From: JANPCX01 sp966211815 | GTDB lineage: Bacteria > Pseudomonadota > Gammaproteobacteria > Burkholderiales > Burkholderiaceae_C | Assembly: GCA_966211815.1 (NCBI GenBank) | Contig: CBIHOD010000009.1 | Coordinates: forward strand, 1 to 64,000 | Reading direction: 5' to 3' | DNA: 64,000 nt | Shown here: positions 9,584 through 17,122 of the stretch, piece after piece | How the letters are laid out: each line of letters starts with the position of its first letter | Numbering within the stretch: the stretch's first letter is position 1 | Notes under the pieces: model-generated | What the model was told of the DNA's origin: nothing | What the model saw: only the letters and a program-made list of their open reading frames with translations | Databases searched by the model: none | Position numbers and translations under genes: made by a program

Positions 9584-10278
9584 GGCTGCCTCCTCGACAG
9601 GCGTGTCTCCAGCCGCGCGAAGCCCCAGCCGACCGGCAGCAGCATCGCCGCGTAGATCAGCACCACGAGCAGGTAGGTCAGCGAGGTCTGGAAGGTGGAG
9701 GTGACGAGGTTGCGCGCGAAGAACATGACCTCGGGCGCGGCGATCGCCGAGGCGATCGAGGTGTCCTTCAGCAGCTGGCTCGCGTAGTTGCCCAGCGGCG
9801 CCAGCGTGACCCGCAGCGCCTGCGGCAGCAGGATGCAGCGCAAGCACTGCAGCGGCGTCAAGCCCACCGACAGCGCGGCCTCGCGCTGGCCCGCGTGCAG
9901 CGCCCGCAGGCCGCTGGCGAAGACGTCGGCCAGCACCGCGCTGCCCACCAGGCCCAGCCCGGCGACGGCCGCGGCGACCGGCGGCAGCCTCAGGCCCACC
10001 GACGCCAACCCGAAATAGATGATGAACAAATGCGCCAACGCCGGCACGTTGCGCAGCCATTCCACATAGGCCCCGATCGCCCATCGCACGGCGCGGCGGG
10101 GCGAGAAGGTGGCCGCCACCGCGAGCAGCAGGCCGAGCGAGACGGCGACGCAGAAGGCGCCCGCGAAGATGCGCAGCGCCGTCCACGCGCCCGAGGCCAG
10201 CGGCGGCAGCAGCAGGGCGAGCAGGTCGGGCCAGGGCGTGGCCGCCGCCGCCAGGGGAGCCGGCGCGCCCGTCATCAC
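9580..10278 (-). CDS. polar amino-acid ABC transporter permease (first permease)
   Basis: HisM/GlnP-type inner-membrane permease of 231-232 aa with about five transmembrane helices and the EAA loop QREAALSVGLTPLQCLRCILLPQALR. Two start codons abut: GTG at 10278, overlapping the ATPase stop as GTGA, or ATG at 10275, overlapping it as TGATG. Both couple translation to the ATPase gene. Partner of the following permease in one importer. Confidence 0.93.
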   Translation of the reverse strand: MMTGAPAPLAAAATPWPDLLALLLPPLASGAWTALRIFAGAFCVAVSLGLLLAVAATFSPRRAVRWAIGAYVEWLRNVPALAHLFIIYFGLASVGLRLPPVAAAVAGLGLVGSAVLADVFASGLRALHAGQREAALSVGLTPLQCLRCILLPQALRVTLAPLGNYASQLLKDTSIASAIAAPEVMFFARNLVTSTFQTSLTYLLVVLIYAAMLLPVGWGFARLETRLSRRQP

Positions 10279-11069
10279 GCGGCCTCCGCGGCCGGGCCGG
10301 GCAGCTGCCCGAGAAAGGCCCGCGTGCGCTCGTGGGACGGGCGGTCGATCACCTGCCGGGCCGGGCCTTGTTCGACGATCACGCCGCGGTCCATGAAGAT
10401 GACGCGGTCGGCCACCTCGCGGGCGAAGCGGATCTCGTGCGTCACCAGGATCATCGAGCGGCCCTCCTCCGCCAGGTCGCGGATCACGCCCAGCACCTCG
10501 CCGACGAGTTCCGGGTCGAGCGCCGAGGTGGGCTCGTCGAAGAGCATGAGCTTGGGCTGCTGCGCCAGCGCCCGGGCGATGGCCACGCGCTGTTGCTGGC
10601 CGCCGGAGAGGCGGTCCGGGTATTCATCGGCCTTGTGGGCCATGCGCACCTTGGCGAGCATGGCCTCGGCCAGCGCGTGGGCCTCGGCCCTGGGCATGCC
10701 GCGGGTCTTCATCGGTCCCAGGGCGACGTTGTCGCGCACGGTCAGGTGGGGCCACAGGTAAAAAAGCTGGAACACCATGCCGATGTCCCGGCGCTGGGGC
10801 GCCAGCTGGGTGTCGCCCATCGCGCGCGAGGCCGCGCCGGGGGCGCCGGGGCGCTGGCCGATCGGCTCGCCTTCCAGCAGGATCCGGCCGGCGCCGGGCC
10901 GCTCCAGGTAGTTGACGCAGCGCAGGCAGGTCGACTTGCCGGACCCGCTCGGGCCGATCAGCGCCAGCGTCTCGCCGCGGGCCAGGTCGAACGAGATGCC
11001 CTTGAGCACCTCGAGCGGGCCGTAGGCCTTGTGCAGGCCGTCCACGCGCAGCAGGGGCGGGTTGTCCAT
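10275..11069 (-). CDS. polar amino-acid ABC transporter ATP-binding protein
   Basis: ABC ATPase of 264 aa energising the two adjoining permeases. It has Walker A GPSGSGKST (39-47), the signature LSGGQQQR, Walker B LMLFDEPTSALDP and a switch His in LVTHE. The Q-loop segment reads VFQLFYLWPHLTV, where relatives usually have FQ(Q/H)FNLFPH, a small departure next to the permease interface. It has an insert of about 20 residues between Walker A and the Q-loop (QRPGAPGAASRAMGDTQ), which several amino-acid ATPases share. The ATG was chosen for its position just before the conserved core; an upstream in-frame ATG would add a Pro-rich leader and is less likely. Confidence 0.95.
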   Translation of the reverse strand: MDNPPLLRVDGLHKAYGPLEVLKGISFDLARGETLALIGPSGSGKSTCLRCVNYLERPGAGRILLEGEPIGQRPGAPGAASRAMGDTQLAPQRRDIGMVFQLFYLWPHLTVRDNVALGPMKTRGMPRAEAHALAEAMLAKVRMAHKADEYPDRLSGGQQQRVAIARALAQQPKLMLFDEPTSALDPELVGEVLGVIRDLAEEGRSMILVTHEIRFAREVADRVIFMDRGVIVEQGPARQVIDRPSHERTRAFLGQLPGPAAEAA

Positions 11070-11140
11070 GGTGGTGGGGTTCTTTCTCTCGGAGGCGGGC
11101 GGGGCGGGCGGCGGGGGCGGGGCCGGCCGCCCGCGTCGGT

Positions 11141-12031
11141 TCATTTGCAGCTCGGCAGCTTCCAGTCGGCGGGGCGGTCGACCCCCGCGCGGAAGTTCTG
11201 GCCCGCGGGCACGTACCAGACGTCCTGCGTCAACCCGTAGGTGGCGCCGATCTTGCGCAGCTCGCAGCCGGCCCACAGCTTGGCGACCTCGGCGTTGACC
11301 GCGCGGGCCAGCTCGGGGTTGTCCTTGTGCATGCCGAAGACCACCTGGCCCAGGCCGGTCAGCAGCGGGAAGTCGGGCGACTGGTCGGCGAAGGCGTTGA
11401 ACCTCAGCTTCCACTGCGGGTTGCGCGAGATCGCGTACTGCACCACCGGCGGGTCGCCGATCACGGCGTCGATGCGGCCGGCGAGCAGGTCGCGCACGGC
11501 GGCGTCCGAGGTGTCGTACAGCGACAGCTGCAGCCCGGCGATCCTGCGCAGCTCGGGGATGAAGGAAAAGCCGGTGATGGTGCCGACCTTTTTGTTCTCC
11601 AGGTCCTTCAGCCGGGACCAGTTCGTCTTGTCCGACTGCGTGATGCCGTTCTTGAAATAGTGGATCGGGTCGCTCAGCGCCATGATCTTCGAGCGCTGCT
11701 CCGTCCAGCCCATGGTGCCGGCCATGATGTCCACGCGCTTGGACTGCACCGACGCGATCGTGCCCGACCACTCCATCAGCGCCGGCTTGACCTTGAGCTT
11801 CAGCGCGCCGGCGATGCGCTGCAGGATCTCGCCGTCGTAGCCGGTCATCGCGCCGTCCTGGAAGCCGGTGCCGGGCATGTCGCCCGAGAAGGCGATGGTG
11901 AAGGCGCCGCCCTCCACCGTGGGGACGGCCTGCGCCATGGCCGCGCCGCAGTAGAAGGCGCCGCACAGCGCCGAGAGGATGGCGGCCGCCGCGGCGCGCC
12001 TGCCGGTGAGAAGGTTGCTGGGTGTCGTCAT
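11141..12031 (-). CDS. amino-acid ABC transporter binding protein (first of the operon)
   Basis: Family 3 periplasmic binding protein, 296 aa, with signal peptide ILSALCGAFYCGAAMAQA. The core reads FTIAFSGDMPGTGFQDGAMTGYDGEI, with the ligand-site features KVKPALMEWSGTIASVQSKRVDIMAG and the lobe-two segment LAGRIDAVIGDPPVVQYA. It differs clearly from the GltI-type proteins nearby. A mature-protein Cys pair (GCELRK and the C-terminal LPSCK) may form a disulfide. AGGAG precedes the start at five bases. It heads the operon SBP, ATPase, permease, permease, amidase, SBP. The promoter should lie in 12032-12200; none was pinned down. Confidence 0.9.
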   Translation of the reverse strand: MTTPSNLLTGRRAAAAAILSALCGAFYCGAAMAQAVPTVEGGAFTIAFSGDMPGTGFQDGAMTGYDGEILQRIAGALKLKVKPALMEWSGTIASVQSKRVDIMAGTMGWTEQRSKIMALSDPIHYFKNGITQSDKTNWSRLKDLENKKVGTITGFSFIPELRRIAGLQLSLYDTSDAAVRDLLAGRIDAVIGDPPVVQYAISRNPQWKLRFNAFADQSPDFPLLTGLGQVVFGMHKDNPELARAVNAEVAKLWAGCELRKIGATYGLTQDVWYVPAGQNFRAGVDRPADWKLPSCK

Positions 12032-12211
12032 GCTGGCTCCTGGTGTTGCGTGGCCTGGAAGCGGCGCATCGCTGGAACGCACTCTAGGAGCCGGCCTGCG
12101 CCGACGATGGAAGGCTAGGGATGGCGAATTGAACGTTTGCGACAACCGCCGGCGTGCGCCGGTGGCCGTGCGTTTTTGCCGCTTCCACCCCGCCGCCGGC
12201 GCGGCGGGTGT

Positions 12212-12805
12212 TCAGCGCTTGACCAGCGCCCTGAACAGCTCGGCGATGCCCACTTCGCGCGGGCCCGGCACCAGCTCGAAGGGCTCGCCGGCCTGGATCG
12301 TGCCCGGCACACGCACCGACAAGTAGAAGCCGCACCAGCCGCTCTGCGCCATCAGCTTGACCGCCTGGTTGAAACCCATCGCCGCGTTGAACTTGAAGCA
12401 GGGCTGGCGCGGCTCGCTCACCGCGAGCTGGCATCCGGGGAAGCGCAGCACGTCGCCGACCCAGACCTGGTTTTCCAGCAGGCCGGAGATCGTGAGGTTC
12501 TCGCCGAGCTGGCCGTGGCGCGGCGGCTCGTCCCAGAGCGCCGCTTGCGCCTGCGCGCGCACGGTCTGCCAGAAGGGGTAGTGCTCGACCGGATAGGCGT
12601 AGACCGCTTTGCCCAGGCCGCCGTGCACCGTCGGGTCGGCCTGCTCGTCGCCCTGCAGGCCGAGCGGGCCCACCGCCACCGGGCCCTCGACCGGCCGCTT
12701 GTCGATCGCGGTGAGCACCGCCCGGCCGTTGATCATCACCTTGCGGGCCGCGGCGCGGTTGACGCTGAGCAGCCGCATCGCCGCACCGGTGGGCGCGGCG
12801 CTCAT
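12212..12805 (-). CDS. MOSC domain protein (YiiM-like)
   Basis: MOSC domain protein of 197 aa. The domain is the C-terminal module of molybdenum-cofactor sulfurases, and stand-alone members such as YiiM and YuaD take part in Moco-dependent reduction of N-hydroxylated bases or in sulfur carriage. Visible family features are LGLQGDEQADPTVHGGLGKAV, the HGQLGENLTISGL stretch and the conserved Cys in PRQPCFKF. Its ATG overlaps the stop of the binding-protein gene upstream (ATGA), so the two are translationally coupled. That partner looks like a tungstate/molybdate-type binding protein, which suits a Moco link. Function beyond the domain is inferred. Confidence 0.88.
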   Translation of the reverse strand: MSAAPTGAAMRLLSVNRAAARKVMINGRAVLTAIDKRPVEGPVAVGPLGLQGDEQADPTVHGGLGKAVYAYPVEHYPFWQTVRAQAQAALWDEPPRHGQLGENLTISGLLENQVWVGDVLRFPGCQLAVSEPRQPCFKFNAAMGFNQAVKLMAQSGWCGFYLSVRVPGTIQAGEPFELVPGPREVGIAELFRALVKR

Positions 12806-13620
12806 GCCGCCGCCGGCCGGTAGCCGCGCTGCCCGGCGACCACGCGGCGGCCTTTGGCGCCGGCGATCCAGTTCACGAAAAGCTTGCCGGCCGGGTGGTT
12901 GGCGCGGAACGAGCGCATCACGTGCACCGGCATCTCCAGCCGAGGATCGCCTTCCACCAGCACCGCGTGGCCCGGTATGCCGCCCTGGGCCAGCCAGGCG
13001 CCCTGCTCGACCAGCATGCAGGCTTGCCGCTCGCGGGCCAGCGCCAGCACCTGGGCCGGCGGGGCCGCCGGGTTTTCATGCCAAGCCTTGTCCGGCACGA
13101 CCCCGGCGGCGCGCCACAGCGACTGTTCGGCCAGCTGGGTGCCGGAGCCGGGCCCGGCGCCGACGAACGGCGTCTGCACTTCTGCCAGGCGCTGCAGCGC
13201 CAGCACGATGTCGCGCCGCGCGTCCAGCGGCTTGGCCAGGGCCTTGGGGCCCACCAGGACCAGGGCCGAGCTGGCGATGGCGCGGCGGTCGTGCACCAAG
13301 CCTTGTTTTTCGACCTGGACCTCCAGCCGGGGCGCGTTGGTCAGCACCGCGTCCTGTTCGCCCAGTTCGGCGGCTTCCAGCATGTCCAGGGCGGTGCCGG
13401 CTTGCAGCTTCACCGCGATGCCGGTGTCCACGCCGAAGGCGCGCTGCAGCGCCTGGGCGAATCCGGACCGCATCAAAGCTTCGTCGACGCCCAGGCTCAT
13501 CGGGTCGTCCAGCGACCGCCGCTGGGCGGCAAGGGCAGGCCATGCCGTGCCAGCCAAAACGCCCAAAAGAGCCCTGCGATGTGAGGAGTGTGATGAATTG
13601 GCCATCCCAGGACGATACAT
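12802..13620 (-). CDS. TupA-like oxyanion (tungstate/molybdate-type) periplasmic binding protein
   Basis: Periplasmic binding protein of 272 aa with a twin-Arg style export signal (HRRALLGVLAGTAWPALA). The mature part follows the TupA/PstS-like pattern: GFAQALQRAFGVDTGIAVKLQAGTA-type first lobe, then DAVLTNAPRLEVQVEKQG where TupA proteins have the same loop around VHAP/NAP, then LVLVGP. The start at 13620 is fixed by GGAGG six bases upstream; Met6 is a weaker alternative. No permease or ATPase gene is nearby. The only partner is the MOSC gene, which overlaps its stop codon. Assignment to tungstate or molybdate is an inference from family resemblance and this pairing; it could bind another oxyanion or have a sensory role. 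Confidence 0.68.
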   Translation of the reverse strand: MYRPGMANSSHSSHRRALLGVLAGTAWPALAAQRRSLDDPMSLGVDEALMRSGFAQALQRAFGVDTGIAVKLQAGTALDMLEAAELGEQDAVLTNAPRLEVQVEKQGLVHDRRAIASSALVLVGPKALAKPLDARRDIVLALQRLAEVQTPFVGAGPGSGTQLAEQSLWRAAGVVPDKAWHENPAAPPAQVLALARERQACMLVEQGAWLAQGGIPGHAVLVEGDPRLEMPVHVMRSFRANHPAGKLFVNWIAGAKGRRVVAGQRGYRPAAA

Positions 13621-13890
13621 CTGTCACCTCCGCGGGAACCGCGGCATGGATCTATGCAGGATAAACATGACCCCCCAGGATTCGGTGGTTACATGCGAAT
13701 TACACTGATTTGACAATCAGTCCCCCGCCTCGCCGGCCCATCCCGCCGGCGATTTGCATCGGGCCGAACCCTGTACCAGGCGGTCCAGTCCCAGGCATCC
13801 AGGCATCCATGCACGGCCTTCGGGGGGATCCGCTCTTGATGACCCGGCCCGGCCGGGCAGCCGAATTTTTGACTCTCGATTGGAACCACC
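13621..13890. promoter_or_regulatory. divergent intergenic region between tupA-like gene and pckG
   Basis: It must hold promoters for both genes. A small palindrome CTGATT-TGAC-AATCAG at 13705-13720 overlaps a TTGACA hexamer and may be an operator or part of a promoter. No well-spaced -10 element was found. No ModE-type palindrome and no Moco riboswitch fold was recognised. Confidence 0.35.
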
Positions 13891-15756
13891 ATGAACCGAC
13901 CCGCGATGGAAGGCTTGCGTTTGAATACGCCTGCCAATGTTCGACACAGCCGCCTGATCGACTGGGTGGCGCAGATCGCCGCCCTGACCGAAGCCAAGGA
14001 TGTCTACTGGTGCGACGGCAGCACCGAGGAGTACAACCGCCTGTGCGCCCAGCTCGTGGCGGCCGGCACCTTCAAGAAGCTCAACCCCGAGCTGCGCCCC
14101 AACAGCTACCTGGCCTGCAGCGACCCGAGCGACGTGGCCCGTGTCGAAGACCGCACCTACATCTGCAGCGCCAAGAAGGAAGACGCCGGCCCCACCAACA
14201 ACTGGATGGAGCCGGCCGAGATGCGCGCCATCCTGCAGACCGGTGAGAAGGCCCTGTTCAAAGGCTGCATGAAGGGCCGCACGATGTACGTCGTGCCGTT
14301 CAGCATGGGCCCGCTGGGCTCGCCGATCGCCCACATCGGCGTCGAGCTGTCCGACAGCCCCTACGTGGCCGTCAACATGAAGATCATGACCCGCATGGGC
14401 AGCAAGGTGCTCGACGTGCTGGGCGACGATGGCGAGTTCACGCCCTGCGTCCACACCGTGGGCGCGCCGCTGGAAGCCGGCCAGAAGGACGTGTCCTGGC
14501 CCTGCAACGCCACCAAGTACATCGTCCACTATCCCGAGACGCGCGAGATCTGGAGCTACGGCTCCGGCTACGGCGGCAACGCGCTGCTGGGCAAGAAGTG
14601 CTTCGCGCTGCGCATCGCCTCCACCATGGGCCGCGACCAGGGCTGGCTGGCCGAGCACATGCTGGTGCTGGGCGTCACGTCCCCCGCCGGCAAGAAGCAC
14701 CACGTGGCCGCCGCCTTCCCCAGCGCCTGCGGCAAGACCAACTTCGCGATGCTGATCCCGCCGGCCGGCCTGAACGGCTGGAAGATCACCACCATCGGCG
14801 ACGACATCGCCTGGATCAAGCCCGGCAAGGACGGCCGCCTCTACGCGATCAACCCCGAAGCCGGCTATTTCGGCGTCGCCCCCGGCACCAACACGCTGAC
14901 CAACTTCAACTGCATGGCCAGCCTGAAGCGCGACGTGATCTTCACCAACGTCGCCCTCACCGACGACGGCGACGTGTGGTGGGAAGGCATGACCGACACG
15001 CCGCCGGCCCACCTGACCGACTGGCAGGGCAAGGACTGGACGCCCGCCATCGCGAAAGAGACCGGCGCCAAGGCCGCCCACCCCAACGCCCGCTTCACCG
15101 TGGCCGCCACCAACAACCCGGCCCTCGACCCGGCCTGGGACGACCCCGCCGGCGTGCCGATCGACGCTTTCATCTTCGGCGGCCGCCGCTCCACCACCGT
15201 GCCGCTGGTGACCGAGGCCCGCGACTGGACCGAGGGCGTCTACATGGCCGCCACCATGGGCTCCGAAACCACCGCCGCCGCCGCCGGCCAGCAAGGCGTG
15301 GTGCGCCGCGACCCGTTCGCGATGCTGCCCTTCATGGGCTACCACATGAGCGACTACTTCCAGCACTGGCTCGACCTGGGCGCCAAGCTGCAGGCCCAAG
15401 GCGCCAAGCTGCCCAAGGTCTACTGCGTCAACTGGTTCCGCAAGGGCGCCGACGGCAAGTTCGTCTGGCCCGGCTACGGCGAGAACATGCGCGTGCTGAA
15501 GTGGATGCTCGAACGCGTCGACGGCACCGGCCAGGGCGTCGAGAACGTCTTCGGCGTGACGCCGCGCTACAGCGACATCACCTGGACCGGCCTGGACTTC
15601 ACCGAAGCCCAATACGAGCAGGTCACCCGCATGGACGCCGCCGAATGGAAGGCCGAGCTGGGCCTGCACACCGAGCTGTTCACCCAGCTGGCCCACCACC
15701 TGCCCAAGGCATTGACCGAAACGCAGGCCAAGTTCCAGGCGCGCCTGGAAGGCTGA
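13891..15756 (+). CDS. pckG: phosphoenolpyruvate carboxykinase (GTP)
   Basis: Gluconeogenic enzyme of 621 aa converting oxaloacetate and GTP to PEP, GDP and CO2 in the cytoplasm. It is full length for the GTP class. The phosphate-binding loop reads FPSACGKTN (276-284) with the hyper-reactive Cys280 characteristic of GTP-PEPCK. The metal/PEP site segment FGGRRSTTVPLV and the nucleotide-site region PFMGYHMSDYFQHW are intact. It is a single-gene unit: a strong terminator follows, and the upstream gene is divergent. Codon use is strongly GC3-biased, with heavy C-ending codons, as expected for a highly expressed gene. Confidence 0.97.
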   Translation: MNRPAMEGLRLNTPANVRHSRLIDWVAQIAALTEAKDVYWCDGSTEEYNRLCAQLVAAGTFKKLNPELRPNSYLACSDPSDVARVEDRTYICSAKKEDAGPTNNWMEPAEMRAILQTGEKALFKGCMKGRTMYVVPFSMGPLGSPIAHIGVELSDSPYVAVNMKIMTRMGSKVLDVLGDDGEFTPCVHTVGAPLEAGQKDVSWPCNATKYIVHYPETREIWSYGSGYGGNALLGKKCFALRIASTMGRDQGWLAEHMLVLGVTSPAGKKHHVAAAFPSACGKTNFAMLIPPAGLNGWKITTIGDDIAWIKPGKDGRLYAINPEAGYFGVAPGTNTLTNFNCMASLKRDVIFTNVALTDDGDVWWEGMTDTPPAHLTDWQGKDWTPAIAKETGAKAAHPNARFTVAATNNPALDPAWDDPAGVPIDAFIFGGRRSTTVPLVTEARDWTEGVYMAATMGSETTAAAAGQQGVVRRDPFAMLPFMGYHMSDYFQHWLDLGAKLQAQGAKLPKVYCVNWFRKGADGKFVWPGYGENMRVLKWMLERVDGTGQGVENVFGVTPRYSDITWTGLDFTEAQYEQVTRMDAAEWKAELGLHTELFTQLAHHLPKALTETQAKFQARLEG

Positions 15757-15802
15757 CCGGCGCACGGCATCGGGGGGCGGCGCGACAGGCGCCGCCGAGC
15801 CG

Positions 15803-15832
15803 CCAAGGGCCCCTCGCGGGCCCTTGGCTTTT
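15803..15832 (+). terminator. rho-independent terminator after pckG
   Basis: CCAAGGGCCC pairs with GGGCCCTTGG around a CTCGC loop, followed by CTTTTGG. It separates pckG from the following hydrolase gene. Confidence 0.7.
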
Positions 15833-15854
15833 GGCGCTCCTATAAAGTGTCGCC

Positions 15855-16817
15855 ATGATCCGCCTGGTGTATTCGGCCCCGCCGACGCGGCCCGCCCCTC
15901 AGGCCTTCGACGGCCTGGACATCTTCGAGCGCGGCTGGCTCTCGGCCAACAATGTCCTGCTGCACGGGCGGGACAGCGAGGGCGCCGTGCTGATCGACAC
16001 CGGGCATGGCCTGCACGCCGGGCAGACCGTCGCCCTGGTGGAAGCCGGCCTGCGGCCGGGCGAGGCCCTGCGCTGCGTGGTCAACACCCACCTGCATTCC
16101 GACCATTGCGGCGGCAACGCCGCCCTTCAGCGGCGCTTCCAGGCGCCCACTTTCATCCCGCCCGGCGGGTTCGAGGCGGTGCGCCGCTGGGACGAAACGG
16201 CGCTCAGCTACCGTCCCACCGGCCAGTTCTGCGAGCGGTTCGAAGCCCACGGCACCTTGAACCCCGGCGAGCAGCTGGTGCAGGGCGGACGGGTCTGGGA
16301 GGTGCTGGCCGCGCCCGGCCACGACCCCGACGCGGTGATGCTGTTCGACCGCGTTCAACGGGTGCTTGTCTCCGGCGACGCCCTCTGGGAGAACGGCTTC
16401 GGCGTGGTTTTCCCCGAACTCGACGGCGAGCGGGGCTTCGACGACGCGCAGGCCGTGCTGGAGGCGATCGACGAATTGCAGCCCAGGTGGGTCATTCCCG
16501 GGCACGGGGCGCCCTTCGAGGATGTGGGCGCGGCGCTGCGGCGCGCCCGGGCGAAACTGGCCGGTTTCCGCGCCGACCCGGCCAAGCATGCGCGCCATGC
16601 GGCCAAGGTGCTGCTCAAATTCCACCTGCTGGAGGTGCAGCGCCAATCGGTGGCCGCCATGCACCTCTGGGCCGGGGCGACACCGTTGATGCGCCACATC
16701 TGGGAAAGCCAGGGCCGTCCGGAAGCCAGCCTTCACCTTTGGTGCGACGGCCTGGTCCGCGACCTGGCGCGAAGCGCCGCCTTGGTTTGCCGGGACGGCC
16801 AGTTGAGCAACCCTTAA
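15855..16817 (+). CDS. metallo-beta-lactamase-fold hydrolase
   Basis: Cytoplasmic MBL-fold protein of 320 aa with the zinc-binding motif HLHSDH (79-84), a second-site His in APGHDPDAVM, an Asp in VSGDALWENGF and the C-terminal His of VIPGHGAP. The domain covers residues ~20-230. A helical C-terminal tail of ~85 residues follows, as in glyoxalase II-like and lactonase-like members. Substrate class unknown; thioester, lactone or phosphodiester hydrolysis are all possible. It is preceded by the pckG terminator and has no operon partner. Confidence 0.85.
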   Translation: MIRLVYSAPPTRPAPQAFDGLDIFERGWLSANNVLLHGRDSEGAVLIDTGHGLHAGQTVALVEAGLRPGEALRCVVNTHLHSDHCGGNAALQRRFQAPTFIPPGGFEAVRRWDETALSYRPTGQFCERFEAHGTLNPGEQLVQGGRVWEVLAAPGHDPDAVMLFDRVQRVLVSGDALWENGFGVVFPELDGERGFDDAQAVLEAIDELQPRWVIPGHGAPFEDVGAALRRARAKLAGFRADPAKHARHAAKVLLKFHLLEVQRQSVAAMHLWAGATPLMRHIWESQGRPEASLHLWCDGLVRDLARSAALVCRDGQLSNP

Positions 16818-17122
16818 CCGGGCCACGCTTCCCGTCACCCCTCATCCCATTAGGAGGCGTCGTGCCATGCCGGCGGCCGGGCACGCGGATATGTGTGTCT
16901 TTGTGTTACCGGGATGGCCAACCGGCATCGACTTTGCATCGATGAGACGAGACCAACTCGCTCCGACGCAAAAACGCAGTACATGCAGGGCGGTTGGTTT
17001 CTTTTTCTTACACAAGCGACGCTGCGCGGCGCTTCTCCGGGCCCCCAAGGGTTGGCGCATCGGCAGGGATGCGACCAAAGGCTCGGAATGGTCAATGCAA
17101 AGACAGAAGAAGGTTGAGGGAC
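16818..17122. other. 305-bp intergenic region upstream of the DUF1800 gene
   Basis: No gene is supported. The region is locally less GC-rich than its surroundings (around 16980-17020) and contains a 6-bp hairpin CATCGA/TCGATG (16927-16945). It probably carries the promoter and leader for the DUF1800-DUF1501 operon. The sequence before the start, TTGAGGGAC, is a usable but weak ribosome-binding site. Confidence 0.4.

Noticed and set aside
13621..13890. molybdenum-cofactor riboswitch or ModE operator before the tupA-like gene
   Set aside because: The gene pair makes it attractive, but no matching conserved elements were seen; only a short CTGATT palindrome.
16818..17122. riboswitch (cyclic-di-GMP type) before the DUF1800 gene
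   Set aside because: A hairpin is present, but the conserved GEMM-type core and tetraloop receptor could not be matched.
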